Assembly: GCF_900156525.1 (NCBI RefSeq)
Contig: NZ_FTPS01000001.1
Span: forward strand, 310,001-374,000
DNA: 64,000 nucleotides
Reading direction: 5' to 3'
DNA from: Pontibaca methylaminivorans
Lineage (GTDB): Bacteria; Pseudomonadota; Alphaproteobacteria; Rhodobacterales; Rhodobacteraceae
Under the pieces are notes generated by a model. It had not been told where the DNA came from and did no database searches. It worked only from the letters and a program-made list of their open reading frames with translations. Shown here in pieces: positions 1-7,948 of this stretch (its first letter is position 1; the number at the start of each line of letters is the position of its first letter). A program made the translations under genes and the position numbers.

Positions 1-1
1 C

Positions 2-637
2 GGCGAGACGGCACCCGCGATCCGTGCCGGTCTGCTCGACCGTCTTGCCGAGCGTGCGGGCGATGTGGAGTTTATCGAACTCCTGCTCGCGAACACCGGC
101 CCCGAATCCGGCCCGCTCCCCCTGCCGACGGTCGAAACCCTCGCGCGGCGCCTGCTCGACCTCGGGTTCACGGCCGAGGCTCAGGATCTGCTGCGCGGGA
201 ACGTGACCGGCACCCCGCCCGACGGCATTGCGCTGATCGAGGCCGAGATCGCGCTTGCGCTTATCCGCCCGCACCGTGCGCTCGCGATTCTGGACAGGCG
301 CGGGGGCGCGCAGGCCGAGGCGTTGCGGGCGCAGGCACTGCGGCTGATCGGCGATCATGCCGGGGCGGCGGCGCATTTTGCCGGGGCCGGCCAACCGGCC
401 GAAGCCGCGCGCAGCCGCTGGCTCGCGGGCGGCGGAGCGGGAGCGGACCCCGCGCAGGACGACGAAAGCGCCGGCGCCTATGCCGCGGTGGCGCGGATTG
501 CGCATGACCTTGGAACGGCGCCGGACATTCAACGCCCGGCGACGCCGATTGCGGGTGCGGAGATGCTCCTTGAACAGTCGAAGAATGCGCGCGAGGGGAT
601 TGCCGAGCTTTTCGAGGCCCTTTCGGTGCAGGATTGA
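2..637 (+). CDS. Hypothetical alpha-helical protein, 5' end outside the window
   Basis: The frame is open from base 2 and runs to a TGA at 635-637, so only the C-terminal 211 residues are visible. A GTG at 65 could be read as a start, but the frame upstream of it is open and similar in composition, so the gene probably begins outside the window. The protein is rich in Ala and Leu and contains short helical hairpins (for example around RALAILDRRG and GDHAGAAAHF) that look like degenerate tetratricopeptide-type repeats. I recognise no enzyme motif, signal peptide or membrane segment. It is tail-to-tail with the B12 permease gene, 123 bases away, so the neighbourhood says little about its job. 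Confidence 0.6.
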   Translation, partial: GETAPAIRAGLLDRLAERAGDVEFIELLLANTGPESGPLPLPTVETLARRLLDLGFTAEAQDLLRGNVTGTPPDGIALIEAEIALALIRPHRALAILDRRGGAQAEALRAQALRLIGDHAGAAAHFAGAGQPAEAARSRWLAGGGAGADPAQDDESAGAYAAVARIAHDLGTAPDIQRPATPIAGAEMLLEQSKNAREGIAELFEALSVQD

Positions 638-760
638 CCGTGGACCCGGCCGGTCCCGACCAGTCCCGGCCGGCTGCGGCAAGACCCGGGAGGATCGGAA
701 ACCGCCGCGCCTTGCCCGGGCGGCGCCGCTTCCCGCGCCCGGTCCCGCGCGCGCCGCGGC

Positions 761-1786
761 TCAGCCCCGGTCGCGCGACAAAAGGACGATGAAGAACAAT
801 CCGCCGATCAGCCCCGTCACCACCCCGACCGGCATGTCGTTCGGTGCCGTGATCCGGCGCGCGGCAATATCCGCCAGCACCAGGAAAATTGCCCCGAGCA
901 GGGCGCTGACCGGCAGCACGCGACGGTTGTCGCCGCCGACGAGAAGCCGCGTGATATGGGGCATCATCAGCCCGACAAAGCCGATCATGCCGGAAAACGC
1001 CACCAGCACCCCGGTCAGGAAGGCGCTGACGGTCAGGGTCAGGATGCGCAGGCCGCGGGGGTTGACGCCAAGCGTCGCGGCGGTTTCCTCGCCCATGGCG
1101 AGCGCGTTCAGCTGCTCGGCCAGATAGCGGAACACGACACCTGAAAACAGCAGCGCCACCGCCGGAAAGACCAGGTTGTTCCACTGTGCGAAACCGAACC
1201 CCCCGAGCGACCAGAACACGACCGAACTGATCGCGTGGGGATCGGCCAGCATGATCATGACATTGCTGCCCGCGGCAATGACGAAGGACACCGCAAGCCC
1301 CGCGAGGATCAGCCGCGTCGGCCCTCCGGCACGCGAAATCCCCCCGACCATGACCACGGCCGCTGTCGCGCCGAGCGCCCCCATGAAGGCAAAAAGCGGC
1401 AGGGTATAGACCCCGAGCAGGCTGCCCAGAAACAGGATCGCGAGATTGGCCCCGAACCCGGCCCCGGCCGACACGCCGAGCAGATGCGGATCGGCCAGAG
1501 GGTTGCGCGTCACCGCCTGCATCACCGTCCCCGCCAGCCCGAGCCCGGCCCCCACCATCGCCGCCAGCAGGGCGCGTGGCAGACGCAGTTCCCAGACGAT
1601 GTTTTCGCGCCCCATGTCCCAGTGCGGCGCGATCGAGGCGAGCGAAGCCTTGTTGAGGATGATCGACCAGACCGTCAGGAACGGAATCCGCGCCGATCCG
1701 ATGCTGACCGAAAGCGTGATCGAAAACAGGCACAGCACGGCAAGGACGGCGCAGACCGCCGGATAATGCGGGCGCAGGAACCCCAT
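761..1786 (-). CDS. btuC: Cobalamin-type ABC transporter permease (FecCD/BtuC family)
   Basis: Inner-membrane permease of a type II importer for iron chelates or corrinoids. The 341-residue length and roughly ten hydrophobic segments fit the FecCD family. The family motif NPLADPHLLGVSAGA lies at about residues 95-109, preceded by the typical RLPR stretch near residue 69. The start is fixed by a one-base TGATG overlap with the stop of the binding-protein gene, which suggests translational coupling. It is the last gene of a receptor-ATPase-binding protein-permease operon that starts behind a cobalamin riboswitch at 5881-6050. The family alone does not separate siderophore from B12 transport; the riboswitch is the reason for preferring cobalamin or cobinamide. 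Confidence 0.82.
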   Translation of the reverse strand: MGFLRPHYPAVCAVLAVLCLFSITLSVSIGSARIPFLTVWSIILNKASLASIAPHWDMGRENIVWELRLPRALLAAMVGAGLGLAGTVMQAVTRNPLADPHLLGVSAGAGFGANLAILFLGSLLGVYTLPLFAFMGALGATAAVVMVGGISRAGGPTRLILAGLAVSFVIAAGSNVMIMLADPHAISSVVFWSLGGFGFAQWNNLVFPAVALLFSGVVFRYLAEQLNALAMGEETAATLGVNPRGLRILTLTVSAFLTGVLVAFSGMIGFVGLMMPHITRLLVGGDNRRVLPVSALLGAIFLVLADIAARRITAPNDMPVGVVTGLIGGLFFIVLLSRDRG

Positions 1787-2790
1787 CAGCCGGGCCCGCC
1801 GTGCAGGAACGCCGCAAGCTTTTCCACCGCGTCGACATTGCGCGGTCCCGGCGTCAGTTCGTCATAGCTCAGCACCAGAAGGCGGTCGTTGCGCACCGCG
1901 CCGACATGGGAAAGCGCCGGGTGGGACCTGAAAAAGGCGATCTTGTCGCGGGCCGAAATCTCTCCGTAATCGACGATCACGACCGCTTCGGGGTCCAGGT
2001 CGGCAACGGTCTCCCAGTCGATGCGCACCCAGCTGTTGTCGAGCATCGCGGCGATGTTCTCGCCCCCGGCGGCCTCGATGATGGCCTGCGGCATGGCGTA
2101 GCCGCCGGCAGTCAGCGGCACCTTGTCGCCCGAATCATAGACAAAGACCCGCGGCTGCGCCTTCTGCGCACCGGTGCCGGCGGCAATTCCGGTCGCGACG
2201 CGGGCGAGCCGCTCGCGATAGCCGGCGATCAGCGCCGCCGCCCGTTCGGGCACGCCGAAGATCCGCGCGAGGTTCTCCAGATCGCGGAACAGGACATCGA
2301 AATCCGGCCGCTGATGCTGCCCGAGCCGGACGCAGGATTCGGAGAGTTCGTAAACCGCGATCCCGTAGCGGCCAAGGCTTTCGGGCGTGACCTCGCCGCC
2401 GACCCGCATGCCGTAGCTCCAGCCCGCGAAATAGAAGTCGATCCCCTCGTCGAGAAAGGTCTCGAGCGTCGGATAGCTGCGCTGGATCGCGCGCAGCCCG
2501 GCGGCGGCGGGAAAGGCCGCGAGCGTCGCCGCCCCCCCGGTCCGGCCGCTGTAGCCGAGAAGGCTGTCCTCGAGCCCGAGCGCGAGCATGATCTCGATCA
2601 GGTTCGAGCCGTTGACCAGCGCCCGCCGGGGCGGTTCGGCAATCGTGACCTCGCGCCCGCAACTGCTGACGGTGACGGGAAACGGATCGCGCGCTGCCCC
2701 CGCCATGGCCGGGACGGCATTCGCGATCAGGGCCGAGAGGACAATCGGGGCAAGACCCCGCAGGGGCTGTTTCATGGGCATTCTCGTCAC
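1786..2790 (-). CDS. btuF: Periplasmic corrinoid/iron-chelate binding protein (BtuF/FepB-like)
   Basis: Periplasmic substrate-binding protein that would hand the ligand to the BtuC-type permease. A signal peptide is visible after an internal Met (MKQPLRGLAPIVLSALIANA, then AMAGA). The mature part begins with the usual FPVTVSSCGREVTIAEPPRR strand of class III binding proteins. A GTG at 2790 overlaps the ATPase stop by four bases; ATG codons at 2781 and 2775 are alternative starts and give a more normal signal peptide length. It lies between the ATPase and permease genes of the operon. B12 as the ligand is inferred from the upstream riboswitch. Confidence 0.78.
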   Translation of the reverse strand: MTRMPMKQPLRGLAPIVLSALIANAVPAMAGAARDPFPVTVSSCGREVTIAEPPRRALVNGSNLIEIMLALGLEDSLLGYSGRTGGAATLAAFPAAAGLRAIQRSYPTLETFLDEGIDFYFAGWSYGMRVGGEVTPESLGRYGIAVYELSESCVRLGQHQRPDFDVLFRDLENLARIFGVPERAAALIAGYRERLARVATGIAAGTGAQKAQPRVFVYDSGDKVPLTAGGYAMPQAIIEAAGGENIAAMLDNSWVRIDWETVADLDPEAVVIVDYGEISARDKIAFFRSHPALSHVGAVRNDRLLVLSYDELTPGPRNVDAVEKLAAFLHGGPG

Positions 2791-3557
2791 GAAATCAGGT
2801 CGAAGGAAAAGCGCGGGCGCCCGGTTGCGGCCTCGGTGATGGTCGCGGCCACGTCGAAGGCGGTGCGGATCGTGGCCGGCGTCAGCGTCTCGCCCGGCGG
2901 GCCGAGCGCGCAGACGCGACCGCCCCGCATCACCAGCACCTGGTCGGCCACCGCCGCCGCAAGTTCGAGATCATGCAGCGTGATCAGCACCGTTGCCCTG
3001 ATGCGCCCGAGCAGCGCCATGATTTCCAGCTGATGGCGGATGTCCAGATGGTTGGTCGGTTCGTCCAGAACGATCAGCTGCGGTTCCTGCACCATGGCAC
3101 GGGCCAGCAGAACGCGCTGTTTCTCGCCCCCCGAAAGGCTGCCGAAGGTGCGGTCGGCCATGTCGGTCAGCCCGAACTCCGCAAGCACCCGGTCGATCAC
3201 CGCCTCGTCCGCCCCGGCACGGGGCTGGCCGTTGCGATGCGGGATGCGCCCCATGGCGACGACCTCGCGCAGGGTAAAGGAAAAATCGGGCGCGCCCTCC
3301 TGCAGCACCGCCGCGACGAGCCGCGAAACCTCGCGCGCGGAAAGCCGCCAGATATCGCGCCCCCCGACCTGCACCTGTCCTGACAGGGGCCGGTTGTGGC
3401 GGTAGATGCTGCGCAACAGCGTCGATTTCCCGGCCCCGTTCGCACCGACGATGGCCGTGGTCGTGCCGGCCGGAACATCGAAGCTGATGTCCTCGATGAT
3501 CCGCCGGTCCGGGCGCGGCCCCCAGGAGAGGCCGCGCACTGTGAGATCGAGCGCCAC
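2787..3557 (-). CDS. btuD: ABC transporter ATPase for corrinoid/iron-chelate import
   Basis: Cytoplasmic ATPase of the importer, 256 residues. Walker A GANGAGKS is at 38-45, the Q-loop near 86, the signature LSGGEKQR from 141 and Walker B LIVLDEPTNHLD from 161; these are diagnostic of the FecE/BtuD family. The frame stays open for 52 codons upstream, but that part is the end of the receptor gene read in another frame. I place the start at GTG 3557, one base after the receptor stop, because the family N-terminus (VALDLTVRGLSWG) begins there. The stop overlaps the binding-protein start. It probably serves the B12 importer encoded alongside it. Confidence 0.85.
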   Translation of the reverse strand: MALDLTVRGLSWGPRPDRRIIEDISFDVPAGTTTAIVGANGAGKSTLLRSIYRHNRPLSGQVQVGGRDIWRLSAREVSRLVAAVLQEGAPDFSFTLREVVAMGRIPHRNGQPRAGADEAVIDRVLAEFGLTDMADRTFGSLSGGEKQRVLLARAMVQEPQLIVLDEPTNHLDIRHQLEIMALLGRIRATVLITLHDLELAAAVADQVLVMRGGRVCALGPPGETLTPATIRTAFDVAATITEAATGRPRFSFDLIS

Positions 3558-3558
3558 G

Positions 3559-5751
3559 TCAGAACCGGATGTTGACGTCGAGCGTCGCCATCCGCGGCGG
3601 CCCGAGCAGCCACTGGGTGTCCCGGCCCGATGTCGCATAGAGCCGGTTCGCGACGTTCTCGATATTGAGGTCCACGCTGATGTTGTCCTGCGGGCGCCAT
3701 TGCAGCCCGGCATTCACCACCGTGTAGGAGGGGCGCCGGCTGGTGTTCGCATCACTGGTGAATGCCTCGGAGACGTAATGCGCGCCCGCGCGGGCGGTCC
3801 AGTTCGCGGCGAAATCCCAGGAGCCCCAGATATTGGCGACCCGGTGCGGCACATTCGCCGCGCGGTTGCCGGAATAATCGCCGCCCGGCTGCACGTAATC
3901 GTCAAAGCGGGAGGAAACGAACGCCGCATTCGCATTGACGCGGAAGGTTGGCGACACCTCAAGGCCGATGGCGGCCTCGATCCCTTTCGCGCTTTGCCTG
4001 CCGATCTGGTGGGTCACGTCCGGGTCATCGGGGTCGCGCGCCAGAAGGTCGGTCTTGACGATGCGATAGGCCGCAAGCGTCGCATCGCCGCGCCCCTCGA
4101 GAAAGCCGAATTTCACCCCGATTTCCTGCTGGCGCGCCCGGGTCAGTTTCAGGTCGGCCTGAGACTCGGATAATGAAAGAGCGCTGCCGATCGGCTCAGT
4201 TGCTCGGGAATACTGCGCATAAACAGCCACATCCGGCACCGGGTTCCAGACCGCGCCGATGCGCCAGCTGGTTGAGCTGAATTTTTTTGTATAGGCGGGC
4301 TCGCGCGATTTAATGTCCACGTTATCATAACGCAGACCGCCGACCAGCGCCCATTGGTCATTGAACTTTATCCGATCATCCATGAACAATGAGTATTGAT
4401 TCATCTTTGAATCATTGATGATATTCATCGTATAGGGGCCGAATACCCCAGGGCGCGGATTGAGAAAATCAACTGTGGTCTCATCTGTGGCAGGAGTGTG
4501 CCTCAATCTCACATATTTCATCCGATTGACGTCAAAGCCAAACGTCGCAGTATTCTCAATATTTCCGAATGTGCTCTCGATAGTTATGTCGGTGCGATTT
4601 CCTGTCTCTTCCACATCGTGAGCCAGAGCGAGCCGGGGCTGGCGTGTAACCACTCCGGTGCCGGGGCCATAAGTGTAGCTCTCCACGTTGCGCCAGTCGC
4701 GGTTGCTGGTCAGGTGATAGGTGCTGCTGGTCAGCGTCACGCTGTCGTTGGGCGTCCATTCCGCCTTGAGCTGCGTGAACCTGTCCTTGTAGCGCACGAG
4801 GCTGTCCTCGACGTTGTAGTTGCGATAGCGCACGCGCCGGTCCACCTGACCATCCACCAGCGGCGTGCCGAAATAGCGGCTCGGGCGGTTGTCGCCGAAA
4901 TCATGCGAAAGCGTCAGCGCAAGGGTCTCGGTCGCCTGCCAGCGCAGCGCCGCCGAAAGCGAACGCGACGACATGTTGTCCCGATCCATCCAGCCGTCGG
5001 AGCCGGTGATATTGGCATCGAAACTGTAGGCCAGCCGGTCGCCCAGCGGCCCGGCGCTGCCATAGGCCAGCCCGCGCTGGCCATGGGTGCCGATGGTGGC
5101 CCGCAACTCGTCGCGCCGCCCCTCGGTCAGCGGCTTTTTCGGGATCACGTTGATCGCGCCGCCGACACCCCCTTCGCCGTAAAGCACACCGGCCGGGCCG
5201 TTCAGCACCTCGATGCGGTCCACGCTCCAGGTGTCGAAGGGGAAGGTGATCGTGCCCGAGGCCGGGTAAAGCCGCGTGCCGTCATACAGCCGCGTGACCG
5301 ACCCGTGTCCGTTGAATCCGCGCATGCTGACCGAGGTGCCGCCGTTGCCCGGCGAGCCGCCAAAGCTCACGCCGATCCCGGTGTTCACGATCGCCCGCGT
5401 CACATCGCGCTCGCCCCGGCTGCGGATCGCACCCCCGTCGATCACCTGCACGCTGGCCGGCGTCTCGAAGGAGCTGAGGCCAAGCCGGCTGCCGGCGGTG
5501 GAACCTTGATGCAGGTCGAGATCCGCCGCCCCCTGCCCCTCGATGGTGATGGTATCGAGCAGCAGCGTCTCGCCGTTGTCCTCGCTGCTGCGGGTGGCGT
5601 CCTGCGCAGAAAGCGGCGCGGCCGTGCCGGCCAGAAGCGCGGCGACGACAAGAGCCCGCCGGCGCCTTGGCCGGGCAGGAAGGCGCGGAATTGACGGCAC
5701 GAGGCCGGACACGCCCGAAAGGGCGGTTGACTGAGATATGAGTTCGGGCAC
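3559..5751 (-). CDS. TonB-dependent outer-membrane receptor under B12 riboswitch control
   Basis: Outer-membrane beta-barrel of 730 residues. After a basic RPRRRR stretch comes a hydrophobic signal sequence ending in PLSAQD. A TonB-box/plug region follows (LDTITIEGQG; SVSMRGFNGHG; IEVLNGPAGVLYGEGGVGG), then the barrel, which ends in the aromatic TLDVNIRF typical of outer-membrane porters. The plug resembles siderophore receptors more than classical BtuB. It nevertheless directly follows a cobalamin riboswitch and leads the importer operon, so I infer a corrinoid ligand. The GTG start has GGAG nine bases upstream. Bases about 4150-4620 (residues 377-533) are visibly richer in A+T than the rest. 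Confidence 0.8.
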   Translation of the reverse strand: MPELISQSTALSGVSGLVPSIPRLPARPRRRRALVVAALLAGTAAPLSAQDATRSSEDNGETLLLDTITIEGQGAADLDLHQGSTAGSRLGLSSFETPASVQVIDGGAIRSRGERDVTRAIVNTGIGVSFGGSPGNGGTSVSMRGFNGHGSVTRLYDGTRLYPASGTITFPFDTWSVDRIEVLNGPAGVLYGEGGVGGAINVIPKKPLTEGRRDELRATIGTHGQRGLAYGSAGPLGDRLAYSFDANITGSDGWMDRDNMSSRSLSAALRWQATETLALTLSHDFGDNRPSRYFGTPLVDGQVDRRVRYRNYNVEDSLVRYKDRFTQLKAEWTPNDSVTLTSSTYHLTSNRDWRNVESYTYGPGTGVVTRQPRLALAHDVEETGNRTDITIESTFGNIENTATFGFDVNRMKYVRLRHTPATDETTVDFLNPRPGVFGPYTMNIINDSKMNQYSLFMDDRIKFNDQWALVGGLRYDNVDIKSREPAYTKKFSSTSWRIGAVWNPVPDVAVYAQYSRATEPIGSALSLSESQADLKLTRARQQEIGVKFGFLEGRGDATLAAYRIVKTDLLARDPDDPDVTHQIGRQSAKGIEAAIGLEVSPTFRVNANAAFVSSRFDDYVQPGGDYSGNRAANVPHRVANIWGSWDFAANWTARAGAHYVSEAFTSDANTSRRPSYTVVNAGLQWRPQDNISVDLNIENVANRLYATSGRDTQWLLGPPRMATLDVNIRF

Positions 5752-5880
5752 GGATTTCGGCTCCAGCGATCATTTCACCGTCACCGCAAACGCTGCATCC
5801 TGTTGCCCGGACTGTCCCTGCGGGCGGATGCGAATTTCACCAGGACACCCCGCCCGATGTGTTCACGCGTGACAACGGCT

Positions 5881-6050
5881 GACGGCAGGTCTCCTGGCTC
5901 GCGAAGCACCGCCCCCTGTCGCCTTCCCGGGGATCGCTCCCAGTGGCATGTGACAGAAGGCTCTCCGCCTACAGTTGCGGGGGCAGCTGCAGCATGAGGC
6001 CATCCGGCCCGCACTGCATTCCCTTTTCATTCCGAAATCGGAAAACCGTC
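5881..6050 (-). promoter_or_regulatory. Cobalamin riboswitch for the import operon
   Basis: Read on the minus strand, this stretch holds the conserved cobalamin-aptamer blocks in order: AGGGAATGC, GCCCCCGCAACTGT, GCCACTGGGAGCGAT, GGGAAGGC and the B12 box AGCCAGGAGACCTGCC, which ends near 5884. It lies about 130 bases upstream of the TonB receptor start. B12 binding normally lowers expression of the downstream gene. Identification rests on the conserved blocks read by eye. Confidence 0.92.
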
Positions 6051-6057
6051 GGGACAA

Positions 6058-6086
6058 TCCTTAAGGCGCCCGATGCGGTGCGTCAA
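6058..6086 (-). promoter_or_regulatory. Promoter of the B12 import operon
   Basis: On the minus strand a TTGACG -35 (6081-6086) and a TAAGGA -10 (6058-6063) are 17 bases apart. Transcription would start about where the aptamer begins (near 6050), which supports the assignment. Confidence 0.5.
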
Positions 6087-6196
6087 CGCCCCTGAAGCAC
6101 GGCCCTGAAACACCGCCCGGTTTCACCCCCGGACATCGGGCCACCGCCGGTTCCACGGCCCGCCGCCCGGTCGCGGGGCGTGGTCCGCGCTCGCGC

Positions 6197-6226
6197 TTGA
6201 CAAGCGGGGCGGAAACGGGCTTGGCT
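6197..6226 (+). promoter_or_regulatory. Promoter of the cobalamin biosynthesis operon
   Basis: A perfect TTGACA -35 (6197-6202) is followed after 18 bases by a weak -10 (TTGGCT, 6221-6226). The predicted start site falls just ahead of the plus-strand riboswitch. The -10 is poor, so this is tentative. Confidence 0.4.
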
Positions 6227-6235
6227 CTGCGCATC

Positions 6236-6422
6236 GCTGGTTCCTGCAGTTTTGCAGGCGAAGAGGGAATGCGACGCCCCGGGCCACCCGGGACAAAACG
6301 CAGCCGCCCCCGCGACCGTGACCGGAGAGGATGCCCACTGCCACTGACATCGCGTCGGGAAGGCCGGGCAGCCGCCAGGGGTATCGCCCCTGACATCCGC
6401 AAGCCGGGAGACCTGCCAGCAC
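6236..6422 (+). promoter_or_regulatory. Cobalamin riboswitch for the biosynthesis operon
   Basis: Plus-strand cobalamin aptamer. Visible blocks are the GGTTCCTGCAG...CTGCAGG-type first helix, GAGGGAATGCG, CAGCCGCCCCCGCGACCGTGA, TGCCACTG near 6339, CGGGAAGGCCGGG and the B12 box AAGCCGGGAGACCTGCC at 6401-6417. It precedes the DUF1636-cobW-cobN operon by about 130 bases, so it should repress cobalamin synthesis when B12 is plentiful. It faces away from the aptamer at 5881-6050. Confidence 0.92.
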
Positions 6423-6484
6423 CGGCCCCGCCGTTTCCGGGGCCGTTTCGGAATCATGCGGCCGGGGCATGCCGCAGACCGGAC

Positions 6485-6507
6485 GTGCGGGCGCATGTGC
6501 CCCGCAC
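6485..6507 (+). promoter_or_regulatory. Hairpin between riboswitch and first cob gene
   Basis: GTGCGGG (6485-6491) pairs with CCCGCAC (6501-6507). It sits between the B12 box and the GGAGGGG ribosome site at 6542-6548, where an expression platform is expected. There is no T-tract, so control of translation or Rho access is likelier than intrinsic termination. The role is inferred. Confidence 0.4.
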
Positions 6508-6551
6508 CCCCGTCTGTTCCTCCGGTTGCGAAACTCTGGTCGGAGGGGCCG

Positions 6552-6923
6552 ATGTGTGACGCGATCGAAATCGAACTGGTGGTCTGTACCACCTGCCGCA
6601 TGTCCGCGGACGGAACCGGGGCGCAACAGCCCCTGCGCGACGGCGCGCGGCTGTCCGCGGCGCTGTCCGCCCGCGGCATTCCCCATGTCAGGCAGGAATG
6701 CCTGTCTGCCTGCCGGCGCGGCTGCGTCGTCGTGCTGCGGGGCCCCGGGCGCTGGACCTACCTGCAGGGCGAACTCGATCCCGACCGCGACCTTGACGCG
6801 CTCGAGACCATGACCGCCGCCTATCGCGCCGCGCCCGAAGGTTTCCTGCCCTGGCGCGAGCGCCCCGAAAGCCTGCGCCGCAACATCATCGCCCGCATAC
6901 CGCCAATGGAGCCCGTGAAATGA
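6552..6923 (+). CDS. DUF1636 metal-binding protein, first gene of the cob operon
   Basis: Small cytoplasmic protein of 123 residues belonging to DUF1636, a family repeatedly found beside cobW. A thioredoxin-fold-ferredoxin-like set of cysteines is visible: VVCTTC near the N-terminus and ECLSACRRGC around residues 51-60, which could bind a metal or an iron-sulfur cluster. The frame is open further upstream, but ATG 6552 has a strong GGAGGGG site and the upstream part lies inside the riboswitch leader. The stop overlaps the cobW ATG by four bases. A role in cobalt handling is inferred from position. Confidence 0.75.
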   Translation: MCDAIEIELVVCTTCRMSADGTGAQQPLRDGARLSAALSARGIPHVRQECLSACRRGCVVVLRGPGRWTYLQGELDPDRDLDALETMTAAYRAAPEGFLPWRERPESLRRNIIARIPPMEPVK

Positions 6924-7948
6924 GCCTTGAGAAAACCCCCGTCACCATCGTTACCGGCTTTCTGGGGGCCGGAAAGACCACGCTGATCCGCCACCTGCTG
7001 CAGAACCCGGGCGGGCGGCGGCTTGCCGTTCTGGTCAACGAATTCGGCGATGCCGGGGTGGACGGCGACCTGATCCGGGGCTGCGCGGATGAAAACTGCC
7101 CCGAGGCCAATATCCTTGAACTGACCAACGGCTGCATCTGCTGCACCGTCGCCGATGATTTCATCCCCACCATCGAGCGCCTTCTGGCGATGGAGCCGCG
7201 CCCCGATCACATCCTGATCGAGACCTCGGGCCTTGCCCTGCCCAAGCCGCTGCTCAAGGCCTTCGACTGGCCCGACCTGCGCTCGAAGATCACGATCGAC
7301 GGCGTGATCGCGCTCGCCGATGCCGAGGCGGTGGCGAACGGCACCTTCGCCCCCGATCCCGAACACCCCGGCAACACCGGCAGCGATTCGGGCGCCGATC
7401 ACGAGACCCCGCTGTCCGAAGTGTTCGGAGACCAGATCGCCTGCGCCGACCTCGTGCTGCTGTCCAAGGCCGACCTCGCCGGCGAAGAGGGGCTCGCCAC
7501 GGCGCGCGCGGCGGTTCTGGCCGAGGCGCCGCGGGACCTGCCGGTCCTGCCCCTGACCGACGGGGTGATCGACGCCCGTGTGGTGCTCGGGATCCATGCG
7601 GCGGCCGAAGACAGCATCAATGCCCGCCCCTCGCATCACGACGGTGCCGACGACCACCACGACCACGACGATTTCGACACCATCGTGATCGACCTGCCGG
7701 AAGTCGATGACCCGGACAGGCTTGCCGCCAGGGTCGAGGCCCTGACCGCATCGCGGAAAATCCTGCGCATCAAGGGGCACGTGGCGATCGCGGATCGCCC
7801 GCTCAGGCTGCTGGTGCAGGCGGTGGGGCCACGGGTGCGCCATCAGTTCGACCGCCCCTGGGGGGCCGCGCCGCGCGAGGGGCGGCTCGTCGTCATCGCC
7901 GAAAAGGGTGATCTCGACCCGGATGCGATCCGCGCGGCGCTGATCTGA
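6920..7948 (+). CDS. cobW: CobW, G3E-family metallochaperone GTPase
   Basis: Cytoplasmic P-loop GTPase of 342 residues, thought to deliver cobalt for insertion into the corrin ring. Walker A is GFLGAGKT at 13-20. The metal motif GCICC is at 71-75, and a His/Asp-rich stretch (HHDGADDHHDHDD) lies around residues 227-240 before the C-terminal CobW domain. The start overlaps the DUF1636 stop (ATGA) and the stop shares its A with the cobN start (TGATG). Placement directly ahead of cobN, the cobaltochelatase large subunit, supports cobalt rather than zinc or nickel. Confidence 0.93.
   Translation: MSLEKTPVTIVTGFLGAGKTTLIRHLLQNPGGRRLAVLVNEFGDAGVDGDLIRGCADENCPEANILELTNGCICCTVADDFIPTIERLLAMEPRPDHILIETSGLALPKPLLKAFDWPDLRSKITIDGVIALADAEAVANGTFAPDPEHPGNTGSDSGADHETPLSEVFGDQIACADLVLLSKADLAGEEGLATARAAVLAEAPRDLPVLPLTDGVIDARVVLGIHAAAEDSINARPSHHDGADDHHDHDDFDTIVIDLPEVDDPDRLAARVEALTASRKILRIKGHVAIADRPLRLLVQAVGPRVRHQFDRPWGAAPREGRLVVIAEKGDLDPDAIRAALI

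Noticed and set aside
4150-4620. A+T-rich block considered as an insertion sequence
   Set aside because: The receptor frame continues through it with barrel-like sequence and there are no terminal repeats.
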